A stretch of 64,000 nt of DNA from CATQHW01 sp965215345 (GTDB taxonomy: Bacteria > Spirochaetota > Spirochaetia > SZUA-6 > Bin103), in contig CBDCDL010000001.1 of the NCBI GenBank assembly GCA_965215345.1, positions 744,001-808,000 on the forward strand, in the 5' to 3' direction. Shown here one piece after another: positions 52,871 through 61,223 of this stretch (position 1 is the first letter of the stretch; every line of letters begins with the position of its first letter). The notes under the pieces were generated by a model. It was not told where the DNA came from and searched no databases. It worked only from the letters and a program-made list of their open reading frames with translations. Position numbers and translations under genes: made by a program.

Positions 52871-55800
52871 GTGGTCCAGGTTCAATCATCCGACGGTGTG
52901 AGCGAGGTCGCACGGAACGTCCAGCGCATCCGGCGGAGTCTGGGCCTGACACAAGGCCAGTTCGCCGAGCGCTTGGGGGTGACTCTCCTTACGGTACACC
53001 GCTGGGAGTCGGGCAAGTCACGGCCACAGCGAATCGCGCGCGAACGCCTCCGGGAGATCGAAGAGACGCTGCCGGATCATGTCCCTCTCACCCAATCCGA
53101 CCCGGCGGCGACGCCGCCCGCGACGGCAGCGCAACTCGACTTCGCCGGCAACCCGGCCGCCGTGGCGGCGGTCGCCGAAGCGTGGCGGCTGGCCTACGGC
53201 CACCAGTTCAACCCCGCCTTCGCCAGCGAAACGGCGCGGATCCATCCCCTGCCGCACCAGCGCATCGCGGTCTACGAGCGGATGCTGCGCCAGGACCCGT
53301 TGCGCTTCCTGCTTGCCGACGACGCGGGCGCCGGCAAGACCATCATGACCGGGCTCTGCGTCCGCGAGATGCTGTCGCGCGGACGCCTCCGGCGCGTGCT
53401 CGTCGTCCCGCCGGCCGGCTTGGTCGGCAACTGGGAACGGGAGCTGCGTACGCTGTTCCGCCTGCGCTTCCGCATCGCCACCGCCAACGGGAACCCGTTC
53501 CGGGGAGCGGACGGCGACCTCGTGATCGTGTCCCTGGACACGCTGACCGGCGAACGCGCGTTCGGCGCGCTGCGCGACGCCGGCGTAGACCCGTACGACC
53601 TCGTGGTGTTCGACGAGGCGCACAAGCTGAGCGCCACCACCGAGAACCACCGGGTGCGCAAGCGGCGCCGCTACGAGCTGGCGGAAGCCATCGCCGGCGG
53701 CGCCCCGGCGGAGGGCCGCTTCGCCGGCCTCGGATGGGTGGCCCGGCACCTGCTGCTGCTGACCGCGACGCCGCACATGGGCAAGGACTCGCCCTACCAT
53801 CACCTGTGGCGGCTGCTCGACCCGCAGGTGTTTCCGACCGGCGAAGCGGTCCGTCGGTTCCCGCCCGAGCGTCGTCACCGCCACTTCATCCGCCGCACCA
53901 AGGAGGAGATGACCGGCCTGGACGGCCGGCCGCTCTATCGGAACCGCACCTGTGCCACGTTCAGCTACGCCCTGAGCCCCGGTCCGGACGGAGAGCAGGC
54001 GCTCTACGACCGCACTACCGACTACCTGCGCCGCACCTACGGCCGCGCCCTGAGCAACCGCCCGTCGGTCCGGTTGGCGATGAGCGTGTTTCAGCGGCGG
54101 CTCGCCAGCTCCACCTGGGCACTGCTGCGTTCCTTCGAACGCCGGATCGAGAAACTGCGGCAGTGCGCCGACGACCTGCGGTCCGGGAAGATCAGCGCGC
54201 CTGCGTTGCAGCGCCGCCAGCACGACCTCGACCGCGAGCTTCGCGACGACTTCTTCGACACCCACGGCGCCGACGAAGACGCCCGCGCCGACGGCCTCGG
54301 TGAGCGGAGCGAGGACTACGAGGACGCGGTGCTCGGCGCGGTGACCGCGGTCACCCTCGAGGAGCTGCAACGGGAGATCGCCCAGCTTCAGGACCTGAGC
54401 GCCCGGGCCGGGCGGCTCTTCGAGACCGGCGCCGAGTCCAAGTTCGAGAAGCTGCGCGAGGTGCTCGAAGACTCCCGCTACGCGGGCGAGAAGTGGCTGA
54501 TCTTCAGCGAGCATCGCGACACGGTGGACTACCTGGTCAGGCGCCTGGAGGGACTCGGCTTCTCGGGACGGATCGCGCAGATCCACGGCGCCATGCCGTG
54601 GCCGGAGCGCGAGGAGCAGGTGGCGCGCTTTCGCCGTCCCGACGGCGCCCGCTACCTGGTGGCCACCGACGCCGCCGGCGAGGGCATCAACCTGCAATTC
54701 TGCCGGCTGATGGTGAACTACGACATCCCCTGGAATCCGGCGCGGCTGGAACAGCGCATGGGCCGCATCCACCGCTACGGGCAGGAACACGACGTGCGGA
54801 TCGTCAACCTGGTGGCCGGCGACACCCACGAGGGGCGGGTGCTGCGGATACTGTTGGACAAGCTCGACGCAATCCGGCGCCAGATGGACTCCGACAAGGT
54901 GTTCGACGTCATCGGACGGCTGTTCGAGAACGTGTCGTTGCGGGAGTACATGGTCGGAGCGCTGACCGGCGATCGCGATGTCGCCGGGCGGATCGACGAC
55001 GCGCTCACCGAGGATCGGGTGCGCGCCATCGACGACCGGGAGCGGCGCGTCTACGGCGCCCCGGAGCACGCACCCGATCACCCCGGCGCCCTGCGCGACG
55101 AGTTTGAGCGCGAACGCTATCTGCACCTCCTGCCGGGCTACGTGCGGCGTTTCGTGGCGCAGGCGTCCGCGCTGCTCGACCTGGAAATCCACGGCGACCT
55201 CGACGGCTGGTTCTCGCTGGCTCCGCGCAGGCCGGGCGCGCTCGACGCACTGCTCCCCGCGCTGGAAGGCTACCCGTCCGCGGCGCGCACGCGTCTGTGC
55301 GTGCGCCGCCCCGAAACGGAAGTCTCGTGCGTCTGGCTGCATCCCGGCGAACCGGTGTTCGACGCGCTGTCCGACCTGATTCTCGCGAGGTTCGGCGCCG
55401 ATGCCGAACGCGGCGCGATCTTCACCGACCCGCGCGCGGACGCCCCCTACTTCTTCCACCTCGTCCTGGCATCGGTCGAGCAGGAGTCGGAGGAGCCAGC
55501 GCGGGAACGGCGGCAGGTTCTCGATCGCCGTCTGCTGGGACTGCGCCATGCCGCCGACGCGACGCCCGCCGAGTCTGACGTGGAGCCGCTGCTCCTGCTG
55601 CGCGGCGCTCCCGCGGTGCCGCCCGGCGCGGTCCCACTGGCCGGGCGCGGAGTGAGCATGCGGGTTGAAGCGGCGCGCTACGCCGAGCGGGTGCTGGAGA
55701 GCCTCGTGGCCGATCGCCGAGCCGTCGCGCGCGCCGAGCTTCCCGAGCGCCGGCGCCGAACCAGCGTCGGCTTCTCCCTCCGCGCCGCGGAACTGGCCGC

Positions 55801-56419
55801 GCGCCGTTCGCAGCTCACCGCGCGCCGCACCGGTACCGAAGCCGACGACACGCTCGCCGAGGTCAAGCGGGCGCAGCGAGCCATCGCCGCTGAGAAGGAG
55901 CGCGCCCTGACCCGGCTTGACACGGAGTCCGAGCGGATCGTCGCCGGCGGTATCCGTTTTCTGGCGTGCGCCCTTGCCATACCGACCGGGGACTCGGAAG
56001 AGATCGAGCGCTACGACCAGCGAGTCGAGGAGATCGCCGTGGGCACTGCCGCCGCATGGGAGCGGGAGCGCGGTGCGGCGGTGACCGACGTGTCGAAGCC
56101 CGACCGCGCACGCCTTGCCGGGCTGTCCGACTGGCCGGGCTTCGACCTGCTCTCCCTGCACGCGGGCGAAGAAGCGCGTACCATAGAGGTCAAGGGCCGC
56201 GCCGGACAGGATGCGATCCAGATGGAGGCGAACGAGTGGAAGCAGGCGTGCCATCTGGGCGAACGCTATTGGCTCTACGTGGTCTTCGACTGTGCCACGC
56301 CGCACCCGCGCCTGCTGCGCGTGCGCGACCCGTTCGCCAAGCTCCTCGCCCGCAGTCGCGAGTCCGCCGCCTACACCATCAGCGCCAGGTCGCTGATCGA
56401 GGCCGCGGAGCAGACGTGA
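52871..56419 (+). CDS. drmD: XRE-SNF2 helicase fusion with DUF3883-like C-terminus (DrmD-like, class 1 DISARM)
   Basis: 1182 residues. An XRE helix-turn-helix occupies about 12-65 (RRSLGLTQGQFAERLGV, TVHRWESGKSRP). An SNF2-type SF2 helicase follows: Walker A LADDAGAGKTIMTGL (motif I, about 153), VFDEAHKL (motif II), LLLTATPHMGKD (motif III) and C-lobe ATDAAGEGINLQFCR...RMGRIHRYGQ (motifs V-VI). A long charged middle leads to a C-terminal DUF3883-like nuclease-fold domain (DLLSLHAGEEARTIEVKG, about 1090-1180). COG0553 helicase plus downstream DUF1156 methylase fits DrmD/DrmMI. Start GTG 52871 is tentative; GTG 52898 is possible. Its last 10 codons recur at 60144. Confidence 0.75.
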   Translation: MVQVQSSDGVSEVARNVQRIRRSLGLTQGQFAERLGVTLLTVHRWESGKSRPQRIARERLREIEETLPDHVPLTQSDPAATPPATAAQLDFAGNPAAVAAVAEAWRLAYGHQFNPAFASETARIHPLPHQRIAVYERMLRQDPLRFLLADDAGAGKTIMTGLCVREMLSRGRLRRVLVVPPAGLVGNWERELRTLFRLRFRIATANGNPFRGADGDLVIVSLDTLTGERAFGALRDAGVDPYDLVVFDEAHKLSATTENHRVRKRRRYELAEAIAGGAPAEGRFAGLGWVARHLLLLTATPHMGKDSPYHHLWRLLDPQVFPTGEAVRRFPPERRHRHFIRRTKEEMTGLDGRPLYRNRTCATFSYALSPGPDGEQALYDRTTDYLRRTYGRALSNRPSVRLAMSVFQRRLASSTWALLRSFERRIEKLRQCADDLRSGKISAPALQRRQHDLDRELRDDFFDTHGADEDARADGLGERSEDYEDAVLGAVTAVTLEELQREIAQLQDLSARAGRLFETGAESKFEKLREVLEDSRYAGEKWLIFSEHRDTVDYLVRRLEGLGFSGRIAQIHGAMPWPEREEQVARFRRPDGARYLVATDAAGEGINLQFCRLMVNYDIPWNPARLEQRMGRIHRYGQEHDVRIVNLVAGDTHEGRVLRILLDKLDAIRRQMDSDKVFDVIGRLFENVSLREYMVGALTGDRDVAGRIDDALTEDRVRAIDDRERRVYGAPEHAPDHPGALRDEFERERYLHLLPGYVRRFVAQASALLDLEIHGDLDGWFSLAPRRPGALDALLPALEGYPSAARTRLCVRRPETEVSCVWLHPGEPVFDALSDLILARFGADAERGAIFTDPRADAPYFFHLVLASVEQESEEPARERRQVLDRRLLGLRHAADATPAESDVEPLLLLRGAPAVPPGAVPLAGRGVSMRVEAARYAERVLESLVADRRAVARAELPERRRRTSVGFSLRAAELAARRSQLTARRTGTEADDTLAEVKRAQRAIAAEKERALTRLDTESERIVAGGIRFLACALAIPTGDSEEIERYDQRVEEIAVGTAAAWERERGAAVTDVSKPDRARLAGLSDWPGFDLLSLHAGEEARTIEVKGRAGQDAIQMEANEWKQACHLGERYWLYVVFDCATPHPRLLRVRDPFAKLLARSRESAAYTISARSLIEAAEQT

Positions 56420-56439
56420 AAGGAGATAGCACCATGGGA
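56391..56439 (+). repeat. Junction repeat copy A (helicase 3' end + next ribosome site)
   Basis: These 49 bases cover the last codons of the helicase (LIEAAEQT, stop), the AGGAG ribosome site and the ATGGGA of the next gene. A 46-base copy lies at 60144-60189. The first 30 bases match at 27 positions and the last 12 are identical. Confidence 0.8.
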
Positions 56440-56814
56440 GTGACGCACGTCGAGGTAACCATCAGCAATCCGGCTGCTCCGGAGAGAAACTGGCGTGGAT
56501 CGTTCCTGGTGGACACCGGCGCCATCGACTCGCTGGTGCCGCGCCCGCACCTGGAGGCCATCGGCCTGCAGCCCATCGGGCAGCGTGTCTACGAGACCGG
56601 CGACGGGCGTGAGGTCACGCTGGACATCACCATCGCCCGCATCGACCTGATGGGAGAGCCGACCGCCGGCGTCATCATCTTCGGAGATGCCGAAACCGAA
56701 CCGTTGCTCGGCGTCACCGCCCTGGAGTCCGCCGGCGTCGAGGTCGACCCGGTGAACCAGCGCTTGAAGAAACTTCCCTCGGTAAGGCTCAAGCGGAGCC
56801 GGTACTCGCCGTGA
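56434..56814 (+). CDS. Retropepsin-like aspartic protease domain protein
   Basis: 126-residue clan AA protein: SFLVDTGAIDSLVP (residues 24-37) is the Asp-Thr-Gly-Ala active site, and ITIARIDLMGEPTAGVIIFGD plus PLLGVTALESAGVEVDP complete one retropepsin-type lobe, which must dimerise to be active. Ribosome site AAAGGAGAT lies 9 bases upstream of ATG 56434. It overlaps the DUF262 gene by GTGA. In a defence cassette it could process or activate a partner, which is inference. Confidence 0.8.
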   Translation: MGVTHVEVTISNPAAPERNWRGSFLVDTGAIDSLVPRPHLEAIGLQPIGQRVYETGDGREVTLDITIARIDLMGEPTAGVIIFGDAETEPLLGVTALESAGVEVDPVNQRLKKLPSVRLKRSRYSP

Positions 56815-57974
56815 CTTCCCTGTTCGCCGATCCATCCGCACCGGCGCGGGTGAACCTCGATTCGATCTCCGATGAACAAGGGATCGAACCAGAGATCGTC
56901 GAGGGAGACGATGCGGGTACCGACATCAAGGATCCCTTCGATCCGACGACGATCAAGATCGACACCAAACCCATTACCGTGGATCTGATCATCAGAAGGA
57001 TCGAGCGAGGCGAAATCGACTTGAATCCTGACTTTCAGCGCAACTCCGGCATCTGGGACCGCACTCGGCAGAGCCGATTGATCGAGTCTCTGCTCCTGCG
57101 CATCCCCATACCTGTGTTCTATCTGGCGGCGGACAGCAAGGACAATTGGCTTGTCGTCGATGGCCTGCAGCGCCTCGACACTCTGAAAAGCTTCGTCCTC
57201 GATAGGCAACTGAAGCTGCAGCGCCTGGAGTATCTCGAATCATTCGACTATTGTTCGTATAGCGAATTGCCGCGTCCCATGCAGCGCCGCATCGAGGAGA
57301 CGCAGCTCTACTGTCACATCATCCAGCCCGGTACACCGCCAGAGGTGATGTTCAACGTGTTCAATCGAATCAATACCGGTGGGAAACCCCTGTTGCCACA
57401 GGAAATCCGGCACGCGCTCAACCCCGGCCGGGCGCGCGACTTCATCAACGGATTGGCGCAGGACCCGGCATTCCTGGAAGCCACCCAGCGGAGCGTAAGC
57501 CCGAAGCGCATGGCAGACCGGGAGTGCGCGTTGCGGTTCGTGGCCTTCTACCGCAGCCTGTCCGAGTACAAGGGAGATCTTGATGGCTTCCTGGTCACCG
57601 CGATGCGGTCCTTGAATCGCGCCGCCGAAAGGGATCTGGTCTCTCTGCGCAAGCGTTTTCGTACCGCGATGAAACTGGCTTCCGAGCTGTTCGGGAGTGA
57701 CGCGTTCCGCCGGCCCTCCCGGGATGTCACTACAACCCGCAAGCCGATCAACAAGCCGCTGTTCGAGAGCTGGGCGGTAAACTTGGCGCACGTCGCGGAA
57801 CCGCGTCAGGAACGCCGTCTGATCGAACGGCGCGAGCAGGTGCGAGCGGCTTTCGTCGAGTTGATGAGTGACGACGAATTCGAGCAGAGCATCAGTATCG
57901 GCACTCAGTGGGCGACCCGGGTACGTATTCGTTTCGAACGTATCGAGGATCTGGTTCGGACGGTGATCGCATGA
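56811..57974 (+). CDS. DUF262 (GmrSD-type) protein
   Basis: 387 residues. The ParB/Srx-like DUF262 domain has LNPDFQRNSGIWDRTRQSRL (about 66-84) and the NTP-binding/hydrolysis motif VVDGLQRLDTLKSF (the DGQQR box, here DGLQR), then FNVFNRINTGGKPLLPQE. DUF262 occurs in GmrSD, SspE/BrxU-type and other anti-phage proteins, often sensing modified DNA. No HNH (DUF1524) box is seen at the C-terminus, so it lacks its own nuclease. GTG start and ATGA end overlap both neighbours. Confidence 0.85.
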   Translation: MTSLFADPSAPARVNLDSISDEQGIEPEIVEGDDAGTDIKDPFDPTTIKIDTKPITVDLIIRRIERGEIDLNPDFQRNSGIWDRTRQSRLIESLLLRIPIPVFYLAADSKDNWLVVDGLQRLDTLKSFVLDRQLKLQRLEYLESFDYCSYSELPRPMQRRIEETQLYCHIIQPGTPPEVMFNVFNRINTGGKPLLPQEIRHALNPGRARDFINGLAQDPAFLEATQRSVSPKRMADRECALRFVAFYRSLSEYKGDLDGFLVTAMRSLNRAAERDLVSLRKRFRTAMKLASELFGSDAFRRPSRDVTTTRKPINKPLFESWAVNLAHVAEPRQERRLIERREQVRAAFVELMSDDEFEQSISIGTQWATRVRIRFERIEDLVRTVIA

Positions 57975-59074
57975 TCGAACGCGTACGCATGAGGAACTTC
58001 AAGTGTTTCGGCGATGCGTCGGTTCCTCTCAACCGGCTCACGGTTCTTGCCGGGTTGAACGGAACGGGAAAGAGCAGCGTCATCCAGGCGTTGCTGTTGC
58101 TGCGCCAATCCGGCCTGGGGAGGGACGGCACGCCGGCCAACTTACGCTGGCAGGGACCTCTCGTGGACCTGGGTTCATTTGCGGACGTACTCTACGAAGA
58201 AGCCCAGGACGATACCATCACCTTGGATAGTACGTTGCAATCGGCCGGATCGGTCAGGGTGAAAGTCGGTCGCGACGTCAGCGGCGATCAGCGGCTCATC
58301 AGCAGTACGGGGTTCTCTGACGCGAACCAGAGCGCGCTGTATCGGCGGGCCATGTACTATCTCGGTGCCGAACGCCTCGGGCCGCGGAAGACGCTCCCCT
58401 TGCTCGATCAGCCGGAATCAGGTACGCCGCTCGGAACGAAAGGGGAACATGTTCTCTGGTTTCTTGAGCAGTACGGGAACAGGGTGGTGCGTGCCGCCCT
58501 CCATTTCGTTGACACGGCGAAGGATACGCTCGCCGCTCAGGCTACGGCTTGGCTCGGCGCCGTGAGTCCGGGGGTTGATCTCAGCGTCAACGCGGTGCCG
58601 AACGCCGATCTGGCACTTGCGAGCTATACCTTTTCGCAGAAGGATTCGCCTGGAACAAGGGCGTTCAGAGCCACCAACGTAGGATTCGGCCTGAGTTACG
58701 CCCTGCCGCTGATCGTCGCTTTGCTGGCCATCGAACAAGACGATCTGGTGATGATCGAGAACCCGGAAGCGCACCTTCATCCTGGTGGCCAGACGAAGCT
58801 GGCGGAGTTGGCGGCAAAGGCCGCAGCAACCGGGGCGCAGGTCATCCTGGAGACGCACAGCGACCATATCCTCGATGGAATACGCTTGGCAGTGCGCAAC
58901 AGAATCATTGAACCAGAGCAGACCACGTTCCACTATTTCCAACGGGAGGACGTGGCCGTCCAGGTCAAGACACCGGTCATTCGTAAGGATGGCCGGATGG
59001 ACTCTTGGCCGGATGGGTTCTTCGATCAGCACGAACGAAACCTGGCAGCTTTGATCGCACCGCGGGTCACGTAG
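57971..59074 (+). CDS. AAA ATPase with DUF3696-type C-terminus
   Basis: 367 residues, ABC/OLD-like ATPase. Walker A LAGLNGTGKSSVIQALL (about 27-43) is preceded by MRNFKCFGD; signature and Walker B lie in NVGFGLSYALPLIVALL and LVMIENPEAHLHP; the switch His is in ILETHSDHILDGIRLAV. The C-terminal DGRMDSWPDGFFDQ block is the DUF3696 hallmark. The start at ATG 57971 overlaps the DUF262 stop, so the two are probably made in fixed ratio. Likely the energy-using sensor or effector of the module. Confidence 0.87.
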   Translation: MIERVRMRNFKCFGDASVPLNRLTVLAGLNGTGKSSVIQALLLLRQSGLGRDGTPANLRWQGPLVDLGSFADVLYEEAQDDTITLDSTLQSAGSVRVKVGRDVSGDQRLISSTGFSDANQSALYRRAMYYLGAERLGPRKTLPLLDQPESGTPLGTKGEHVLWFLEQYGNRVVRAALHFVDTAKDTLAAQATAWLGAVSPGVDLSVNAVPNADLALASYTFSQKDSPGTRAFRATNVGFGLSYALPLIVALLAIEQDDLVMIENPEAHLHPGGQTKLAELAAKAAATGAQVILETHSDHILDGIRLAVRNRIIEPEQTTFHYFQREDVAVQVKTPVIRKDGRMDSWPDGFFDQHERNLAALIAPRVT

Positions 59075-59084
59075 ATGTAACGAC

Positions 59085-60023
59085 ATGACACTCGTGTTCA
59101 ATGAGCTCTCGGCAAGCGAACGGGCCCGGACGCAAAGCGACGCCATGGTGCGCATGTCCCACATGGTCAGGGCGATAGCAGCCCTTGCCCGCGACCGCGC
59201 GCCCAAGCTGATGGCGATCCCTTCTTTTGATCTCTATGGAACCGTGCTGACCGACGGTTACTCTCTTGTGGAGTGGTTACATGACCAGGCCGCAGATCGT
59301 GATCTGCGAATCTTCCTGGCGAGGATCTTAGCCAAGGTTGCCTTTGACGAAGAGGTGTCGGCAGTGCAGGGCCGGTTTTCGCTGTCGGATTTTTGGGTCG
59401 AAGATCGTGCGGCACCTGGACTGGGGTTGTCGTATCTGCTCGGGACAGCGGCGGTCAGCCTGCGTTCCGAACCGTACTGGATGCGCGTGCACGTGCCACT
59501 ATGCCACACTTGGCTCGGGGATGACGGGACCCTGCAACGGCAGGATGTCGAGGCCGTCAACATCTCAGATCACGAGCAGGCGAGTCAGGTGAACCGCGCA
59601 CTGGTGGTGCTTGCTCGGAAGGGAGTGGCCGGCAGTCCGTCCGGATTGGCGGAAAGAAAACACGAGTGTTTCCCCCATCTGCAGTTTGGCCTCGACGTGG
59701 ACGAGCAGATTGGCCGGCTCCCCGCGGAAGTCGTTGATCAGGTCATCGCTAAGTTGATCGTCCTGGATGGCGCCGTACGAGATTGGCGGGGCACCGACGC
59801 CGCTCCCGCGCTGCCGATGATCCATTCCGAGAGTAAGCGTACGATGCAACGGTATCGTGATCGGAGAATCTTCAGGAGCGCGGACGGCGTACCGGAACTA
59901 TTCGGGCCGCATGCGATGGTGGGGAGCGGGTATCGCATCCATCTCCGAGTCGATCAACAGGCAAGGGTTCTGGAGATCGGCTATATCGGCAAGCATCTGC
60001 CCACCGTACGGATTCCGCATTAG
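59085..60023 (+). CDS. Unknown protein of the DUF262/DUF3696 module
   Basis: 312 residues, not recognised. The N-terminal 90 residues are helical; the middle is mixed. The last ~70 residues (GPHAMVGSGYRIHLRVD, VLEIGYIGKHLPTVRI) look like a compact beta-rich RelE/HigB-like fold, which would suit a toxin-type effector; this resemblance is weak. It begins 10 bases after the ATPase with no clear ribosome site, implying coupling. Base composition is less G+C-rich than the core genome. Confidence 0.7.
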   Translation: MTLVFNELSASERARTQSDAMVRMSHMVRAIAALARDRAPKLMAIPSFDLYGTVLTDGYSLVEWLHDQAADRDLRIFLARILAKVAFDEEVSAVQGRFSLSDFWVEDRAAPGLGLSYLLGTAAVSLRSEPYWMRVHVPLCHTWLGDDGTLQRQDVEAVNISDHEQASQVNRALVVLARKGVAGSPSGLAERKHECFPHLQFGLDVDEQIGRLPAEVVDQVIAKLIVLDGAVRDWRGTDAAPALPMIHSESKRTMQRYRDRRIFRSADGVPELFGPHAMVGSGYRIHLRVDQQARVLEIGYIGKHLPTVRIPH

Positions 60024-60143
60024 GTGGGAGTGGCTGAGTTGATCCGTTGATAGTAGAGGGAGGGCAATCGTTGCCGATAATTGACTTGCTTTCCAACGTC
60101 GGAAATGGACCCGTGGAGAAATGCCCGATGTATACTCGTACGA

Positions 60144-60189
60144 CGCTGATTGAGGCGGCCGAGCAGACGTGAAGACGAGCACCATGGGA
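60144..60189 (+). repeat. Junction repeat copy B (relic of helicase gene end)
   Basis: These 46 bases repeat the helicase 3' end and the start of the following gene, including the codons for LIEAAEQT, stop and ATGGGA, with 3 mismatches in the first 30 bases and a 3-base gap. They lie in an otherwise gene-free 278-base stretch (60024-60301). The copy marks the downstream edge of the inserted cassette. Confidence 0.8.
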
Positions 60190-60301
60190 TTCGTCCAAGA
60201 ACGAGAGGACACTATGTCGATAACGAAGAGTTCGCGGGAACATCGAGGCCGACCTGCTTGGAGACAACCCGGTGGTTTCCGGCGTATCGGGGGATTGGGG
60301 C

Positions 60302-61204
60302 TTGGCGATAGTTGACATATTCTCAAAGCGCCAAAAGCGTATCCGCGGAGAGGTTCCCGACGTATTTAAGTACGATGAGCTGCCGGAGTCGTTTCGAGTA
60401 CAGGTTATACACATTTGGGAAGACATTATTGGAAGCGTAACGCGGATAGAGGCGGCGCGGACATATAGCTTTATAGCTAAAGATCTGTGTAAAGAATATG
60501 GCGTGTTTAAGCTACCGAGCAAATCTCGTACAGACAATCGGTTCGAAGAATTGGCAAATTTCCTGTTGCAGGAAACCGATGTAGAGCGCGTTATCGACGC
60601 TATTGAATTGTCGTTCCGAGTGGTGTGGTTGAAGGCCGAATACGGCAATCGATTGGAACGCAAACGGAATGCAATAGATGAGTTGAATCAGCGTTTCAAG
60701 GAACATGGAATAGGGTTTCAATTTGTCGATGGCAGGGTCATTCGTGTAGATACGGAGTATGTTCACGAAAATGTAGTAAGACCGGCATTGCAGCTCCTTC
60801 ACCAGAAACGCTACGCCGGCGCACAAGAGGAGTTCCTGAGCGCGCACCAGCACTACCGGAAGGGAAGGACCAAGGAGGCTCTCAATGATTGCCTGAAAGC
60901 ATTCGAGAGCGTGATGAAGACAATCTGCGACAGGAGGAAGTGGAGTTACGCAAAAGGTGCGTCCGCAAAGTCGCTCATTGACACCTGCCTGCAGAATGAG
61001 TTGATCCCCACGTTCTGGCAGAGCCACTTTTCGTCTTTGAAGAGTCTTATGGAGAGCGGCATCCCCGCTGGGAGGAACAGGCTAAGCGGTCACGGACAGG
61101 GACCGGTGCCCGTGGCGGTGCCGGACCACATTGCCTCATACATGCTCCATTTGACGGCGGCTGCCATCGTGTTTCTCGCAGAGGCGGACGCACAGTTGCG
61201 GTGA
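60302..61204 (+). CDS. STM4504/CBY_0614-type abortive-infection (Abi_C) protein
   Basis: 300 residues. It starts LAIVDIFSKRQKRIRG, the recognised start of the STM4504/CBY_0614 family, so TTG 60302 is the probable start (GTG 60272 possible). The C-terminal third (SAHQHYRKGRTKEALNDCL, KAFESVMKTICDRRKWSY, GHGQG...VPDHIASYMLHL) is an Abi_C/HEPN-like helical domain found in abortive-infection proteins. Local composition is much richer in A+T (60.3-60.8 kb), indicating recent acquisition. It ends 19 bases before the methylase gene. Confidence 0.78.
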   Translation: MAIVDIFSKRQKRIRGEVPDVFKYDELPESFRVQVIHIWEDIIGSVTRIEAARTYSFIAKDLCKEYGVFKLPSKSRTDNRFEELANFLLQETDVERVIDAIELSFRVVWLKAEYGNRLERKRNAIDELNQRFKEHGIGFQFVDGRVIRVDTEYVHENVVRPALQLLHQKRYAGAQEEFLSAHQHYRKGRTKEALNDCLKAFESVMKTICDRRKWSYAKGASAKSLIDTCLQNELIPTFWQSHFSSLKSLMESGIPAGRNRLSGHGQGPVPVAVPDHIASYMLHLTAAAIVFLAEADAQLR

Positions 61205-61223
61205 AGTGGCGGTAGAGGTTGGC

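Noticed and set aside
53018..56305. 1095-codon open frame antisense to the helicase
   Set aside because: Same codon-bias artefact; no domain and no ribosome site.
60214..60315. 33-codon ORF with a GAGGA upstream, before the Abi_C gene
   Set aside because: Overlaps the Abi_C start, Arg/Gly-rich, no family; probably chance in the junction DNA.
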